Shown here piece after piece: positions 1 to 8,244 of a stretch of 64,000 nt of DNA. The translations under genes and the position numbers were made by a program. The notes beneath the pieces were generated by a model, which saw only the letters and a program-made list of their open reading frames with translations, made no database searches and was not told the origin of the DNA. Position 1 is the first letter of the stretch; the number at the start of each line of letters is the position of its first letter. The stretch comes from Bacteroidota bacterium. GTDB lineage: Bacteria; Bacteroidota; Bacteroidia; AKYH767-A; OLB10. The stretch spans positions 1 through 64,000 of the forward strand of contig JADKDR010000019.1 of assembly GCA_016714535.1 (NCBI GenBank). The letters are read 5' to 3'.

Positions 1-1757
1 AACGTCAGGATGTGAAAAAACACCATTTCAAAAATTATACGAGCCAAAATTCTGCTTTAACCATGACTATATACGATTTAGGGTGATTTTAACCAAGGCA
101 GTTTTTTAGGCCGCTACACTATACTCGTAAAATTGGATGCGTAGAAATTGATGTAATGCAGTCGTTTTTGATTGAAGCCGTGGAATCCTTTTGTAATCTG
201 GTTTCCAATTTTTTAATTTTTGTAACAGTGGCTGTATACCTAGTATGTTGATTGTGCGCTTGAGGTTGTAAACTGTCATGATGAGGCTCCATTCTCCGTT
301 CACTTTTATTAATCCTTTCAGATTTGTGTAGTAATATCCCCATACTCTTTTGATGGTTCCAAATATGTGTTCATTTATTTCTTGTCGCTTTCGGTACAAT
401 TCTTTGTTGTTGTGGTAGCGGGCATTGTTGGCTTCTACTTCGGCTGCAAATTCGCTGCGTTCTATTTCGCGGCCTCCTTTGGCGCGCCCTGTGCACAGGT
501 GTTTTGCAGGGCAGGTTTTACATTTTGGTGTACGGTATTTTTAAATTGGTAAGTATCGCGCTCGCGCGATTTGCGATGCCATTGCCTGTGGTTGTTAGTG
601 TTGCGCCTTGTGGACATGTATATGTATCGGTGCTTTCATCGTATACAAACTTAGTTACTACGTAATCGGGGTGGTGCCATGCTCGTTGCTGTTTACTATT
701 TCGGGTGGTGCTACAATGGTGGTTATGCCTGCTTGTGTGGTCTGCTGTATCTGCCTACCGTTGTGATACCCTTTATCTACTATTACTGTATACGTTTCTA
801 CCTCCATGTTTTGTTTTTGCTTCTTTGGCAATATCAGTAAGCGCATTTCTATCATTGCGATTTATGGTATGTGTGGCTACTACTAATTTATGTTTTTCAT
901 CTACTGCTGCTTGTGTATTGTAACTCACTTCCACAACCTGGCCTTGTATGAGCAAGGCACGTGCATCGGCATCGGTGGTGCTTATTTGTGGCTGACCACT
1001 CTGGGCTAACTCTTTTTGCAAGGCTTCGTAGTTAATTTTGCTGGCTTTTAATTTTTCAATTTTATGTGCTATATCATCTATTTTCAATTCCTGTTCGTTG
1101 GCATCGCAAGCGTCTAATTGAGCAATATACTCGTTGGTTTTGTTTTCTATATAAGCTAAGTGGCGTTCTATTTTTTTGGGATTGTAATTATTCTTCTTGC
1201 TATTGTGTGCTCGAGACTTGGTACCATCAATGGCTATTAATTCTTTACCAAGCAAATCGCAATCTGAAAGAAACTGCACAAACAACTTAAAGGTGTTGCG
1301 CAAGGCTTGGGAGTTGTCTTTACGGAAGTCTGCTATACTATGGTAATTGGGAACAAGGTTGCCGCACAACCATTGCATTTCAACATTACGCATGCACTCG
1401 CGCTCAAGCTTACGCGATGAGCGTATGCCGTTGATGTAACCGTATATGTATACTTTGAGAAACAACTTTCTATCGAACGATGGACGCCCCTCAGTGTTGA
1501 TGTTAGTTACCTCAAACTGTAACTGAGGTAAATCGAGCTTATCAACAAATGCATCGATAAAACGAACTGGGTTGTTTGCCGAAATACGACAGTCAAGCGA
1601 ACTAAAATCTACCTGATGTCTATTGGCTTGCGCTATGTGCTGCATGCAAAAAATATTTTTTCAAAAATAGTAAACACCTGTGATTATGTTTTTTATTTTT
1701 ACCACATGTTATTAACGTGTGGCTGTTGAGGAAATGGTTTTTTCACAGGCTGACGTT
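1..1757 (-). mobile_element. Decayed IS1182-family insertion sequence
   Basis: The left edge begins AACGTCAGGATGTGAAAAAA and the right edge (about 1733-1757) is its reverse complement with few mismatches, ending TGACGTT. These are therefore terminal inverted repeats enclosing a minus-strand transposase of IS1182 type. The left end coincides with the first base of the window, so a base or two or the target duplication may be cut off. About 110 bp of AT-rich leader between transposase start and right end contains an imperfect palindrome at CCACATGTTATTAACGTGTG. Truncated copies of this right end recur at about 5478-5632, 8850-8992 and 37546-37749. Confidence 0.8.
106..1645 (-). pseudogene. IS1182-family DDE transposase, frameshifted
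   Basis: The start ATG is at 1645. The first ~280 residues read cleanly: the N-terminal RFIDAFVDKLDLPQL region, YGYINGIRSSRKLERE, then the DDE core with AIDGTKSRAHNSKKN and SYNTQAAVDEKHKLV. The frame shifts near 800-850 (continuing KGYHNGRQIQQTT), and again near 500-660, where a cysteine-rich segment like CKTCPAKHLCTGR appears in another frame. The C-terminus (EHIFGTIKRVWGYYYTNLKG) closes at 106. The summed length of about 513 residues fits an intact family member. At least two frameshifts make it a likely inactive gene. Confidence in the family is high; whether each shift is biological or a sequence error cannot be told here. Confidence 0.85.
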
Positions 1758-1800
1758 ATCTGCAACCCTAACGCGACATTGCTAATATTGAACAGACAAA

Positions 1801-2106
1801 ATGAGACCATTAATTTTTGATATGCTATTTAATGACGACAGAAAGTTCGTTATGGAAATCTCAAGAGTAACTGTAAATTCAGAACCAAAGTGGGCTGTGA
1901 TTACAAGACGAAATGTTCCAGACTATCCTGTGTTTCGGGTTGACAATTTTGACACAAGAGAAGATGCGTTGAAATATTATTGTGAAATTGTTCCTCAAAC
2001 CCCATTGGTAAGTTTAGGTGAAAAATCACCTGACCCACCAATCAGTTTAGACCAATATAAAGAGTGGCTCAAATCAAAATCCTTGAAGGACGATTACCTT
2101 GGATAA
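1801..2106 (+). CDS. Hypothetical cassette-type small protein
   Basis: This 101-residue protein has no signal peptide or membrane segment and no family I recognise. It is rich in charged residues, with WAVITRRNVPDYPVFRVDNF in the middle and a C-terminal DQYKEWLKSKSLKDDYLG. Its TAA stop overlaps the ATG of the next gene by one base (TAATG), so the two are probably translated together as one unit. The ATG at 1801 lies 44 bases after the right end of the IS1182 element, and the leader holds a GTTAT..GCAA....CGACA pattern also seen before other genes of this region. Short length, lack of recognised relatives and context suggest a mobile cassette gene. Confidence 0.65.
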   Translation: MRPLIFDMLFNDDRKFVMEISRVTVNSEPKWAVITRRNVPDYPVFRVDNFDTREDALKYYCEIVPQTPLVSLGEKSPDPPISLDQYKEWLKSKSLKDDYLG

Positions 2107-2528
2107 TGAAAAAACTGTACTTAGATATTGACGGAGTTTTATTGACTTCAAAACAAACGAAACCAGCAGGAAATGTTGTTCAGTTCATAAATTTCGTGAC
2201 AAGTAATTTTGATTGTTATTGGTTGACAACACACTGCAAGGGAAGTAAAAAAACGGCACTTAATTATTTGGAAAAACATTTTGACGATAAGACTCTATAT
2301 AAAATGGAAACAATCAAACCGACAAATTGGACTGCATTGAAAACAGAAGGAATTGATTTTACATCTGACTTTTTTTGGCTTGAAGATTTTCCTTTCCAAT
2401 CAGAAATAAATATTTTAGAAAATAAGAAACTGAAAGAAAGACTAATAACGGTTGACCTTAATAGACCAGATGAGTTATTAAGAATTATCGCATTTTTGGA
2501 AAAATCAATTTCATCTTCAGCAGAATGA
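2106..2528 (+). CDS. HAD-like hydrolase domain protein
   Basis: This 140-residue soluble protein starts MKKLYLDIDGVLLTSKQ, in which DIDGV is the HAD superfamily motif I (DxDG(V/T)). A second-motif-like WLTTHC segment follows at about residues 39-44, and FFWLEDFPF may stand for the distal acidic motif. It is shorter than typical phosphatases, so it is probably a minimal HAD domain without a cap. The substrate is unknown. I chose the ATG at 2106 because it overlaps the upstream stop (TAATG) and directly precedes the HAD motif; a longer in-frame start at 2064 would bury the start in the upstream gene. The gene is followed by an attC-like palindrome beginning 77 bp after its stop. Confidence 0.7.
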   Translation: MKKLYLDIDGVLLTSKQTKPAGNVVQFINFVTSNFDCYWLTTHCKGSKKTALNYLEKHFDDKTLYKMETIKPTNWTALKTEGIDFTSDFFWLEDFPFQSEINILENKKLKERLITVDLNRPDELLRIIAFLEKSISSSAE

Positions 2529-2602
2529 CAAAAATAGAAGCATATCAAAAGCTTTTTTGCAAATTCCAAACGATTGTGCTTAGGCCAGACAGAAGGGCAG
2601 CA

Positions 2603-2732
2603 GATAACAGCACCTACAAGAAATTGGCGGTTCAGTGGTTACATGAAGCTTCGTGCTTCGCATCAAATTCAGTGGTGGCAGACAGTTTTCGTCTCCGAAA
2701 TCGCCAACTTCTTGTAGCTGCCAAACGTTAGC
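2603..2732 (+). repeat. attC-like palindromic repeat, family A, copy 1
   Basis: The site opens GATAACAGCACC and closes CCAAACGTTAGC. Between them, the 5' arm CTACAAGAAATTGGCG (2614-2629) is repeated inverted as CGCCAACTTCTTGTAG (2702-2717) with one mismatch, and there is an inner hairpin GAAGC-TTCGT-GCTTC. The outer TAAC/GTTA pair plus a long imperfect stem around an inner spacer is the layout of an integron attC site (R''-L''-L'-R'). A near-identical site follows the TPR gene at 10640-10771 and a degraded one follows the DUF808 gene at 6626-6716. The attC identity is an inference from structure and position. A short ORF running through it (from 2525) is an artefact of the repeat. Confidence 0.6.
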
Positions 2733-2849
2733 GGTCATTCCCCATTTTTCGAAACGAAAATAATTTCTCGTGCTAACGTGTTTACCATACGGAAGCAATA
2801 TTCACTTTACATTTGACCTGACTCATTGTAAAACCCTTTTAGCAATTGG

Positions 2850-2990
2850 TGCCTCATAAGCCCGTGCGTCATTCTGGTTGGAATGTAAAAAGTCCCGATG
2901 CATAGTCGGGACTTAGTGATAATTTCAGTGGTGGAGCTTTCGCTACCCCGTTCAGAATAATTTCAAGTCAAAAGTACATTCTCTTTGAGT
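2850..2990 (+). ncRNA. Candidate IS110 bridge RNA in the non-coding leader
   Basis: The leader upstream of the IS110 transposase contains a perfect 9 bp stem, AAGTCCCGA / TCGGGACTT (2890-2898 with 2906-2914), then a second compact hairpin around GGTGGAGC-TTTC-GCTACCCC (about 2930-2950). Elements of the IS110 group are known to express a structured bridge RNA from the non-coding end before the transposase, whose loops pair with target and donor DNA. Seen: two stable stems in the right place. Inferred: that they are bridge RNA loops. I could not define its ends or its guide sequences. Confidence 0.35.
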
Positions 2991-3023
2991 CATTTTAAAA
3001 TAATTCATTTAAAAAATTTTAAG

Positions 3024-4379
3024 ATGAAAAAACAAAAAATGGAAATGGACATTATCAATCAGCATTGTGCAGGTATTGATATTGGCAGCAAGTCGCACTT
3101 TGTTGCCATCGGGCAGGAACTCACCGATGTAAAAGAGTTTGGAGTGTATGCTGATGATTTAACTGCTATCTGTATGCATTTAAAGCAGCATGGAATTACT
3201 TCGGTAGCTATGGAATCAACAGGCAACTATTGGCAGAATTTGTTTGTTGAACTTATCAAGCACGGCATGGATGTTACGCTGTGTAATGGAAAATTCACAA
3301 AAAATATTAAAGGAAAAAAGACGGATGTCAAAGATGCACGATGGATTCAGAAGCTGCATTCGATCGGACTGCTTACAGGAAGTTTTTTGCCCGATGATGT
3401 TACCCAAACTCTTCGCACCTACTGCCGTCAAAGAGCCAATTGGATTGAGTTGAGTGCCCAAGCATCACACAAAATGCAGAAGTATTTAAAGTTGCTCAAC
3501 TTTCGTTTAGATGTGGTAGTACGTGATATTTGCGGACTCACCGGCCTTGCCATCATAGCCGACATTTGCAAAGGAAATCTCGACCCCGAAAAACTATCAG
3601 AACTCCGACATGGCAATTGCAAAAAATCTAAAGAGGAAATTGCAAAGGCTTTAAAAGGAAACAATCGTACTGATTATCTTTTTGGACTGAAGCAAGAATA
3701 TGAAAGCTATTTGTTCTTTCAGAAAAAAACCGATGCCTGTGATGTGGAGATAACTAAATTTTTAAAAGTACAAATCAACACGCACCCTGAAATGAAGAAA
3801 TTAAAAACAGATAACAAGCCTCATAAACGCATCAACAAAAATTCAATAAAGGGAATTGATTTAAACCAGGCATCGTATCAATATTTTGGCGGTGTTGACC
3901 TGATGAAAATTGAAGGTATTAATCATTCAACCATTATGAGCATCATGAGTGAAGTTGGCCCGGGCGGGTTTGAAATGTTTCCTACGGCAAAACATTTTAC
4001 TTCATGGCTGCGCCTTGCTCCAAACAACAAAATAAGTGGTGGCAAATTATTAAGTTCAAAAACTCCTAAAGGAAGTAACAGGTTGAAAATTGCTTTTCGT
4101 AATGCAGCCAATGCAATTGGCAATTTGAAAGACACCCACCTGTCTGATTTTTTCAAAAGAGTAGCATACAAAAAAGGACGGACAGTTGCTGTAAGCGCCA
4201 CTGCAAGAAAACTTGCAGTAATTATCTGGACCATAATTACAAAAAAGGTAAGCTATAAACCACCAACGGAATACTTATTCTTAGATCAGAAAAGAAAACT
4301 AAAACTTGTAGAACGTATAAAGAAACAAATCACTAAGTTTGACCTCAAACCTGATGACGTTGGCTTTGTAATTGACTAA
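3024..4379 (+). CDS. IS110-family transposase (DEDD recombinase)
   Basis: About 451 residues from the ATG at 3024; longer in-frame non-ATG starts exist and an ATG at 3045 is also possible. The N-terminal RuvC-like DEDD domain is visible: GIDIGSKSHFVAIG (first D), AMESTGNYW (E) and KGKKTDVKDARWI (D..D). The C-terminal Transposase_20 domain follows, with LMKIEGINHSTIMSIMSEVG and the serine-bearing segment SGGKLLSSKTPKGSNRLK. Both catalytic regions look intact and the frame is open, so it may be active. It probably inserts itself through an RNA-guided strand exchange, as known for the family. Confidence 0.92.
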   Translation: MKKQKMEMDIINQHCAGIDIGSKSHFVAIGQELTDVKEFGVYADDLTAICMHLKQHGITSVAMESTGNYWQNLFVELIKHGMDVTLCNGKFTKNIKGKKTDVKDARWIQKLHSIGLLTGSFLPDDVTQTLRTYCRQRANWIELSAQASHKMQKYLKLLNFRLDVVVRDICGLTGLAIIADICKGNLDPEKLSELRHGNCKKSKEEIAKALKGNNRTDYLFGLKQEYESYLFFQKKTDACDVEITKFLKVQINTHPEMKKLKTDNKPHKRINKNSIKGIDLNQASYQYFGGVDLMKIEGINHSTIMSIMSEVGPGGFEMFPTAKHFTSWLRLAPNNKISGGKLLSSKTPKGSNRLKIAFRNAANAIGNLKDTHLSDFFKRVAYKKGRTVAVSATARKLAVIIWTIITKKVSYKPPTEYLFLDQKRKLKLVERIKKQITKFDLKPDDVGFVID

Positions 4380-4454
4380 TTTTCAGAGTAAAATAAAACG
4401 TTAGTCAGAATTTTGCACTGTCAAAATAAATCTAGCTCAGTAATAAATTTTAAA

Positions 4455-5123
4455 ATGAAAAAAATAATCCGATTAACAGTTCTGACAATCTTTACATGTG
4501 CATCTTTGTTTTTAACAAACAACAAAGCGTTTGGGCAAACAGACTCAACTCAATTCAAACCATTCAATGTAGCCGTTTCAAAATTTATAGTAAATGACTA
4601 TAGTGACTGGAGACGCATTTACAATGAAGATTCAACAATCAGGAAAAGTAATGGAATGAATGCTATTGCAGTTGCAAATTCTATTTTCAATTCAAATACT
4701 GTTATCACAGCTTACGTGATTAATGATGTAGAAAAAGTAAAAGCATATGTTGGTAGTAACGAATTTCAAGAAAAGGCAAAAAAAGCAGGCGTTACAAACC
4801 ATCAAACATTTGACTTTATTCAGGTAATTCGTTTTAACCCACCAAAATCTCATTTAGACTTTTTAGAATATGCCATCAAAGTTAAAGACTTTGACCAATG
4901 GCTAAAGGCTTATGATACTGAAGTTGCCTCACAAAGATTAGAATATGGACTTATAGATGAAGTTATAGCCCGTGGAATTGACGATATAAATTTTGTACAT
5001 CTTGTCTTCTTAATTTCAGACATAGAAAAAGCTAAAAAAATGATGAATTCTAAAAAAATAAAAAAGCGTATGCTTGAACAAGGGGTAACAGTAATGCCAA
5101 CTTTTGAATATTACACAAGGTGA
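4455..5123 (+). CDS. Secreted protein with two ABM-like (dimeric alpha-beta barrel) repeats
   Basis: About 222 residues. A signal peptide (MKKIIRLTVLTIFTCASLF..AFG, cleavage near GQ) argues for the ATG at 4455 over an earlier start at 4413. The mature part seems to hold two related ~95-residue units: each has a W-x3-Y/F element (DYSDWRRIYN; DFDQWLKAYD), then a ...V..I.DVEKVKAYV / ..LISDIEKAKKMM helix, and a T.(F/Y)(D/E) ending. This is the pattern of ferredoxin-like ABM or stress-response dimeric barrels, here duplicated and exported. Function unknown. It lies after the IS110 element and is followed 67 bp later by palindromic repeat B1. Confidence 0.6.
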   Translation: MKKIIRLTVLTIFTCASLFLTNNKAFGQTDSTQFKPFNVAVSKFIVNDYSDWRRIYNEDSTIRKSNGMNAIAVANSIFNSNTVITAYVINDVEKVKAYVGSNEFQEKAKKAGVTNHQTFDFIQVIRFNPPKSHLDFLEYAIKVKDFDQWLKAYDTEVASQRLEYGLIDEVIARGIDDINFVHLVFLISDIEKAKKMMNSKKIKKRMLEQGVTVMPTFEYYTR

Positions 5124-5190
5124 AATAACTTTTATGGACATATCAAGTTTAAATAAAATTAATATTACCATTTGACAAAAAAGAAAAACG

Positions 5191-5316
5191 ACCGCATAAC
5201 ATTTAGCCGTATAGACGAAAGCCCCCGGGCGAGTCGAATACGAGGGGCTTTTGTCTATTAGGCCTGCCCCGTATTCTCTAACGGGGTGTTCAGCGACACC
5301 GGCATGGGGTGTCGTC
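5191..5316 (+). repeat. Palindromic intergenic repeat, family B, copy 1
   Basis: The repeat begins ACCGCATAACATTTAGCC and contains a 15 bp stem ATAGACGAAAGCCCC (5211-5225) against GGGGCTTTTGTCTAT (5244-5258) with one mismatch. A shared tail GTGTTCAGCGACACCGGC can fold on itself (GGTGT/ACACC). Two relatives lie at 11642-11785 and 38849-38957, each directly after a plus-strand gene. GCATAAC at the left edge is the same kind of edge seen in family A. It may be an attC-like recombination site, a transcription terminator, or both. Confidence 0.6.
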
Positions 5317-5394
5317 ATAATTGAGTGGCTTTGCTGGGGGGGTGTGCTAAATTGCTTAGGTGTAATAGTAAAGCAATTTTACTTTTTTGGGTGT

Positions 5395-5632
5395 TTAACT
5401 ATGTGTGTATACGATTCACTGAGATTTTAATACAATCTTTTTAGACCCCTACTCTACTCTAGAAAACGAGCGGAAAAAAATCTACCAGATGTCTATTGGC
5501 TTGTGCTATGTGATGCATGCAAAATATTTTTTTTACAAAAATACTACACGCGCGTTGTTTTGTTTTTTAGTTTTACCACATGTTATTAACCTGCAGCAGT
5601 TGAAGGAGGTGGTTTTTTCACAGTCTGACGTT
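5395..5632 (-). mobile_element. Internally deleted IS1182 remnant, copy 2
   Basis: From about 5478 to 5632 the sequence matches the right end of the IS at 1-1757: first codons of the transposase (CCAGATGTCTATTGGCTTGT), the TTTTACCACATGTTATTAAC leader, then TTTTTTCACAGTCTGACGTT. A segment at about 5395-5450 (TGTATACGATTCACTGAGAT) resembles the IS left interior at about 63-115, so nearly all of the transposase appears deleted. The right end lies 110 bp before the DUF808 gene. The left edge is uncertain. Confidence 0.6.
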
Positions 5633-5742
5633 ATAGGCAATTGTAAACGACACTACATCGACAAAACATTTATTTTAAACACCATACCCGAATATTTAAC
5701 AAAAATGTTTTAATTTATAATCAAAACAAATTTAATACCAAC

Positions 5743-6615
5743 ATGGCCTCAGGTTTTTTTGCAATTTTAGACGACATCGCTGCATTGATGGATGACGTTG
5801 CCATTAACGCCAAGCTTGCTACAAAAAAAACAGCCGGAATACTTGGTGATGATTTGGCTGTTAATGCCGAAAAATCAACAGGCTTTGTATCATCCAGAGA
5901 AATTCCTGTTCTATGGGCTATTACAAAAGGTTCATTTATTAACAAGTTAATTATTGTGCCTGTAACTTTATTATTAAATATATTTTTACCGGCTGCCATC
6001 ATAGTAATACTTATAATAGGAGGTTTTTACCTCGCATTTGAAGGTGTAGAAAAAATTGCAGAATACTTCTTTCATAAAAATCAACCTGCAAAGCAAACTG
6101 AAGCAGGAGAAATTAAACAAGATGCTGAATTGGAAAAAGTAAAAATAAAATCAGCTATAACCACCGATTTTATACTCTCTGTTGAAATAGTAATTATTGC
6201 TTTAAGTACAGTTTTAAATAAAGACCTAACTGTACAAATCTTAACCATATCAGTTGTTTCCATAATAGCTACTGTAGGTGTTTATGGCATTGTAATGCTG
6301 GTTGTTCGTATGGACGATTTTGGATTTATGCTGATTGCGAAATCTGATAAAAAAGGAATTTTAAACGAACTTGGTCAGTTATTGGTTAATGCCTTACCAA
6401 TTGTTATCAGAATATTTTCGGTGGTAGGAACGATAGCATTATTACTTGTGTCTGGTGGTATATTTACGCACAACATTGAGTATTTGCACCATATTTTACC
6501 TAAGTGGCCAACCATTATAAAAGAATTTATTTTTGGCATACTAGGCGGAATAATTGCGTTAGTTTTGATAGCTATTTTCAAAATTTTCTTTCGATATTTT
6601 AAAAAACTTATTTAA
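5743..6615 (+). CDS. DUF808 (YedI-like) inner membrane protein
   Basis: 290 residues. The N-terminus MASGFFAILDDIAALMDDVAI...KLATKKTAGILGDDLAVNAE, then REIPVLWAITKGSFINKLIIVP and GGFYLAFEGVEKIAEYFFH, is characteristic of DUF808. About six membrane segments follow. E. coli YedI is a homologue and its function is not established. Length is usual for the family. It starts about 110 bp downstream of an IS1182 remnant and is followed 11 bp after its stop by a degraded family A palindrome, so it sits like a cassette gene, although large membrane proteins are unusual cargo. No frameshift seen. Confidence 0.88.
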   Translation: MASGFFAILDDIAALMDDVAINAKLATKKTAGILGDDLAVNAEKSTGFVSSREIPVLWAITKGSFINKLIIVPVTLLLNIFLPAAIIVILIIGGFYLAFEGVEKIAEYFFHKNQPAKQTEAGEIKQDAELEKVKIKSAITTDFILSVEIVIIALSTVLNKDLTVQILTISVVSIIATVGVYGIVMLVVRMDDFGFMLIAKSDKKGILNELGQLLVNALPIVIRIFSVVGTIALLLVSGGIFTHNIEYLHHILPKWPTIIKEFIFGILGGIIALVLIAIFKIFFRYFKKLI

Positions 6616-6623
6616 AAAACTGG

Positions 6624-6716
6624 CTATAACAGCACCTACCCAAAATTGGCGGTACACTGCTCCGCATCAACATTTGTTTAATCAAACATTAGTTTTCAAA
6701 TTAGCCAATATTTAAT
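6624..6716 (+). repeat. attC-like palindromic repeat, family A, degraded copy 3
   Basis: It opens with the family A edge CTATAACAGCACCTACC and CAAAATTGGCGGTA, then diverges. The 3' arm is only partly kept (AAATTAGCCAATATTT) and the closing ACGTTA is lost. It starts 8 bp after the DUF808 stop. The identical opening in all three family A copies and the constant position after a stop codon support a shared origin. Confidence 0.5.
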
Positions 6717-6847
6717 ATTGACAATTAAGTGTTATTAAAATAAAGTTGGTTTAGCGATTTATTAAAACACGATTAATTTTAAAAGTTTATCATTACAATA
6801 TATAGCTTCTATTATTCTACTATCTTTATAGAATAATGATTAATTAT

Positions 6848-6855
6848 TATATTTG
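6848..6855 (+). promoter_or_regulatory. Bacteroidota -7 promoter box for the antiporter gene
   Basis: TATATTTG matches the TAnnTTTG -7 consensus of Bacteroidota housekeeping promoters and lies 28 bp before the ATG at 6883. No clear -33 TTG is seen. Having its own promoter sets this gene apart from the neighbouring cassette-like genes. Confidence 0.5.
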
Positions 6856-6882
6856 CCGCACTTAAACAAAAATAATGATAAT

Positions 6883-8244
6883 ATGATTTTACAAATAGCA
6901 AGCAATTCGATTGACACTTTGCAAAAAATTCAAGCAACGGTTGAAGATTCGCTTCAAAAAAGTAAAGTTGTTGAAACCGTTTCTAAACTTAAGGGCGAAG
7001 AAGTTTTACATTTCTTAGTCATTGTTAGTATCATCTTAATTGCGTCCAGATTTTTAGGAGAAGTGTTCCGTAAACTTAAGCAACCAGTTGTTGTGGGTGA
7101 GATTTTAGCAGGCATAATAATTGGCCCTTCCTTGTTAGGCACTTTTTATCCTGACTTTTTTTCTGATACTTTTATTGCTGATAAACGAGCCTTTGGCGCT
7201 TTTGATGGTTTAGCAAATATTGGTGTAATACTTTTAATGTTTGTAGCCGGTATGGAGGTCGATTTAAAACAAATCAGGGAACAAGGTAAGCAGGCATCTA
7301 TTATTAGTCTGGCTGGCATCGCCTTTCCGTTTGCTTTAGGATTTGCCGTTATCTGGTTTTTTCATGATTACATCCTATCCACACCCAGCGAAAATAAATT
7401 AGTGGCGGCAATGTTTTTTGGGACAGCACTCTCCATTACAGCACTTGCTGTAATAGTGAAAGTATTGTTTGACTTAAAAATGATTCGCACCAAAGTTGGT
7501 GGTTTGGTTTTGACGGCAGCAATGGTTGATGATTTTCTAGGCTGGATTTTATTCTCAATTATTTTACAAATGATGAACTCATCCAGAAGTGAAGGTTCTC
7601 CGGGGGCAATTTTTGTTGTGCTTTTGTTTGCGATTTTTATGGTAACTATCGGACGCTGGGTAGTGGATAAAATTTTGGCATTTACTTCAAGATTCTTATC
7701 CCCTCCCGGAGGTATCATTACCGTTGGAATTTGCCTGTGCTTGCTAGGTGCGGTTTTTACAGAATATTTAGGTATTCGAGGTGTTTTTGGGGCATTTTTA
7801 ATTGGTGTGGCTGTTGGTGATTCCAAACATTTTTCAGAAACTACTCAACATGTATTACAACAGTTTATTATCAATATCATCGCTCCATTGTTCTTTGCTT
7901 CGGTTGGCTTACGTGTGAACTTTGTAACCAATTTTGATTTGCAAGTTGTACTTATAATTCTAACTATTGCTTGTATTGCAAAAATTGTTGGCGCTGGTGT
8001 TGGAAGCCGTTTAAGCGGTCTTGGTAAAAACGAAAGTATGGCCATTGCATTTGGAATGAATGCACGTGGCTCACAAGAAATTGTTTTGGGTTTAATTGCA
8101 TTACAAGCAGGAATTATTGATGAAAAAGTTTTTGTTGCATTAGTAGTAATGACCATGGTAACAATTTTAATTGCTGGTCCATTAATGAAACATTATATGG
8201 AAAAACACTTAAAAGAGGGTAATTTGATACCGCTTGAAAAGTAA
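6883..8244 (+). CDS. Cation:proton antiporter, CPA2 family
   Basis: About 453 residues with some 12 membrane helices. The core is typical of the Na+/H+ exchanger (KefB/NapA-type) family: KLKQPVVVGEILAGIIIGPSLLG, GVILLMFVAGMEVDLKQI, FFGTALSITALAVIVKVL, LTAAMVDDFLGWILFS, GVFGAFLIGVAVG and AIAFGMNARGSQEIVLG. The paired acidic residues (MVDDF, as in the ND/DD motif of electrogenic CPA2 members) are present. It lacks the C-terminal RCK/TrkA domain of Kef systems. The ATG at 6883 is chosen over an upstream TTG because it follows the promoter box. Probable role: exchange of Na+ or K+ for protons. It has no attC-like repeat directly after it. Confidence 0.88.
   Translation: MILQIASNSIDTLQKIQATVEDSLQKSKVVETVSKLKGEEVLHFLVIVSIILIASRFLGEVFRKLKQPVVVGEILAGIIIGPSLLGTFYPDFFSDTFIADKRAFGAFDGLANIGVILLMFVAGMEVDLKQIREQGKQASIISLAGIAFPFALGFAVIWFFHDYILSTPSENKLVAAMFFGTALSITALAVIVKVLFDLKMIRTKVGGLVLTAAMVDDFLGWILFSIILQMMNSSRSEGSPGAIFVVLLFAIFMVTIGRWVVDKILAFTSRFLSPPGGIITVGICLCLLGAVFTEYLGIRGVFGAFLIGVAVGDSKHFSETTQHVLQQFIINIIAPLFFASVGLRVNFVTNFDLQVVLIILTIACIAKIVGAGVGSRLSGLGKNESMAIAFGMNARGSQEIVLGLIALQAGIIDEKVFVALVVMTMVTILIAGPLMKHYMEKHLKEGNLIPLEK

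Larger units (their letters stand above)
2850..4410 (+). mobile_element. IS110-family insertion sequence (boundaries approximate)
   Basis: The element is defined by a complete IS110-type transposase (3024-4379) and a structured non-coding stretch upstream. IS110-family elements lack ordinary terminal inverted repeats and target duplications, so I cannot set exact ends. The left boundary is put before the structured leader and the right one shortly after the stop. It lies between attC-like site A1 (ends about 2732) and the next cassette-like gene (4455). CGTTAG occurs on both sides (2726-2731 and about 4400), which may reflect insertion at a cassette boundary. The intact ORF suggests a recent insertion. 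Confidence 0.65.

Noticed and set aside
2525..2731. 68-residue ORF overlapping the HAD gene stop by ATGA
   Set aside because: Most of it is the translation of attC-like repeat A1 (NSTYKKLAVQWLHEA); the same peptide appears at 10622 from repeat A2. Only ~25 residues lie outside the repeat.
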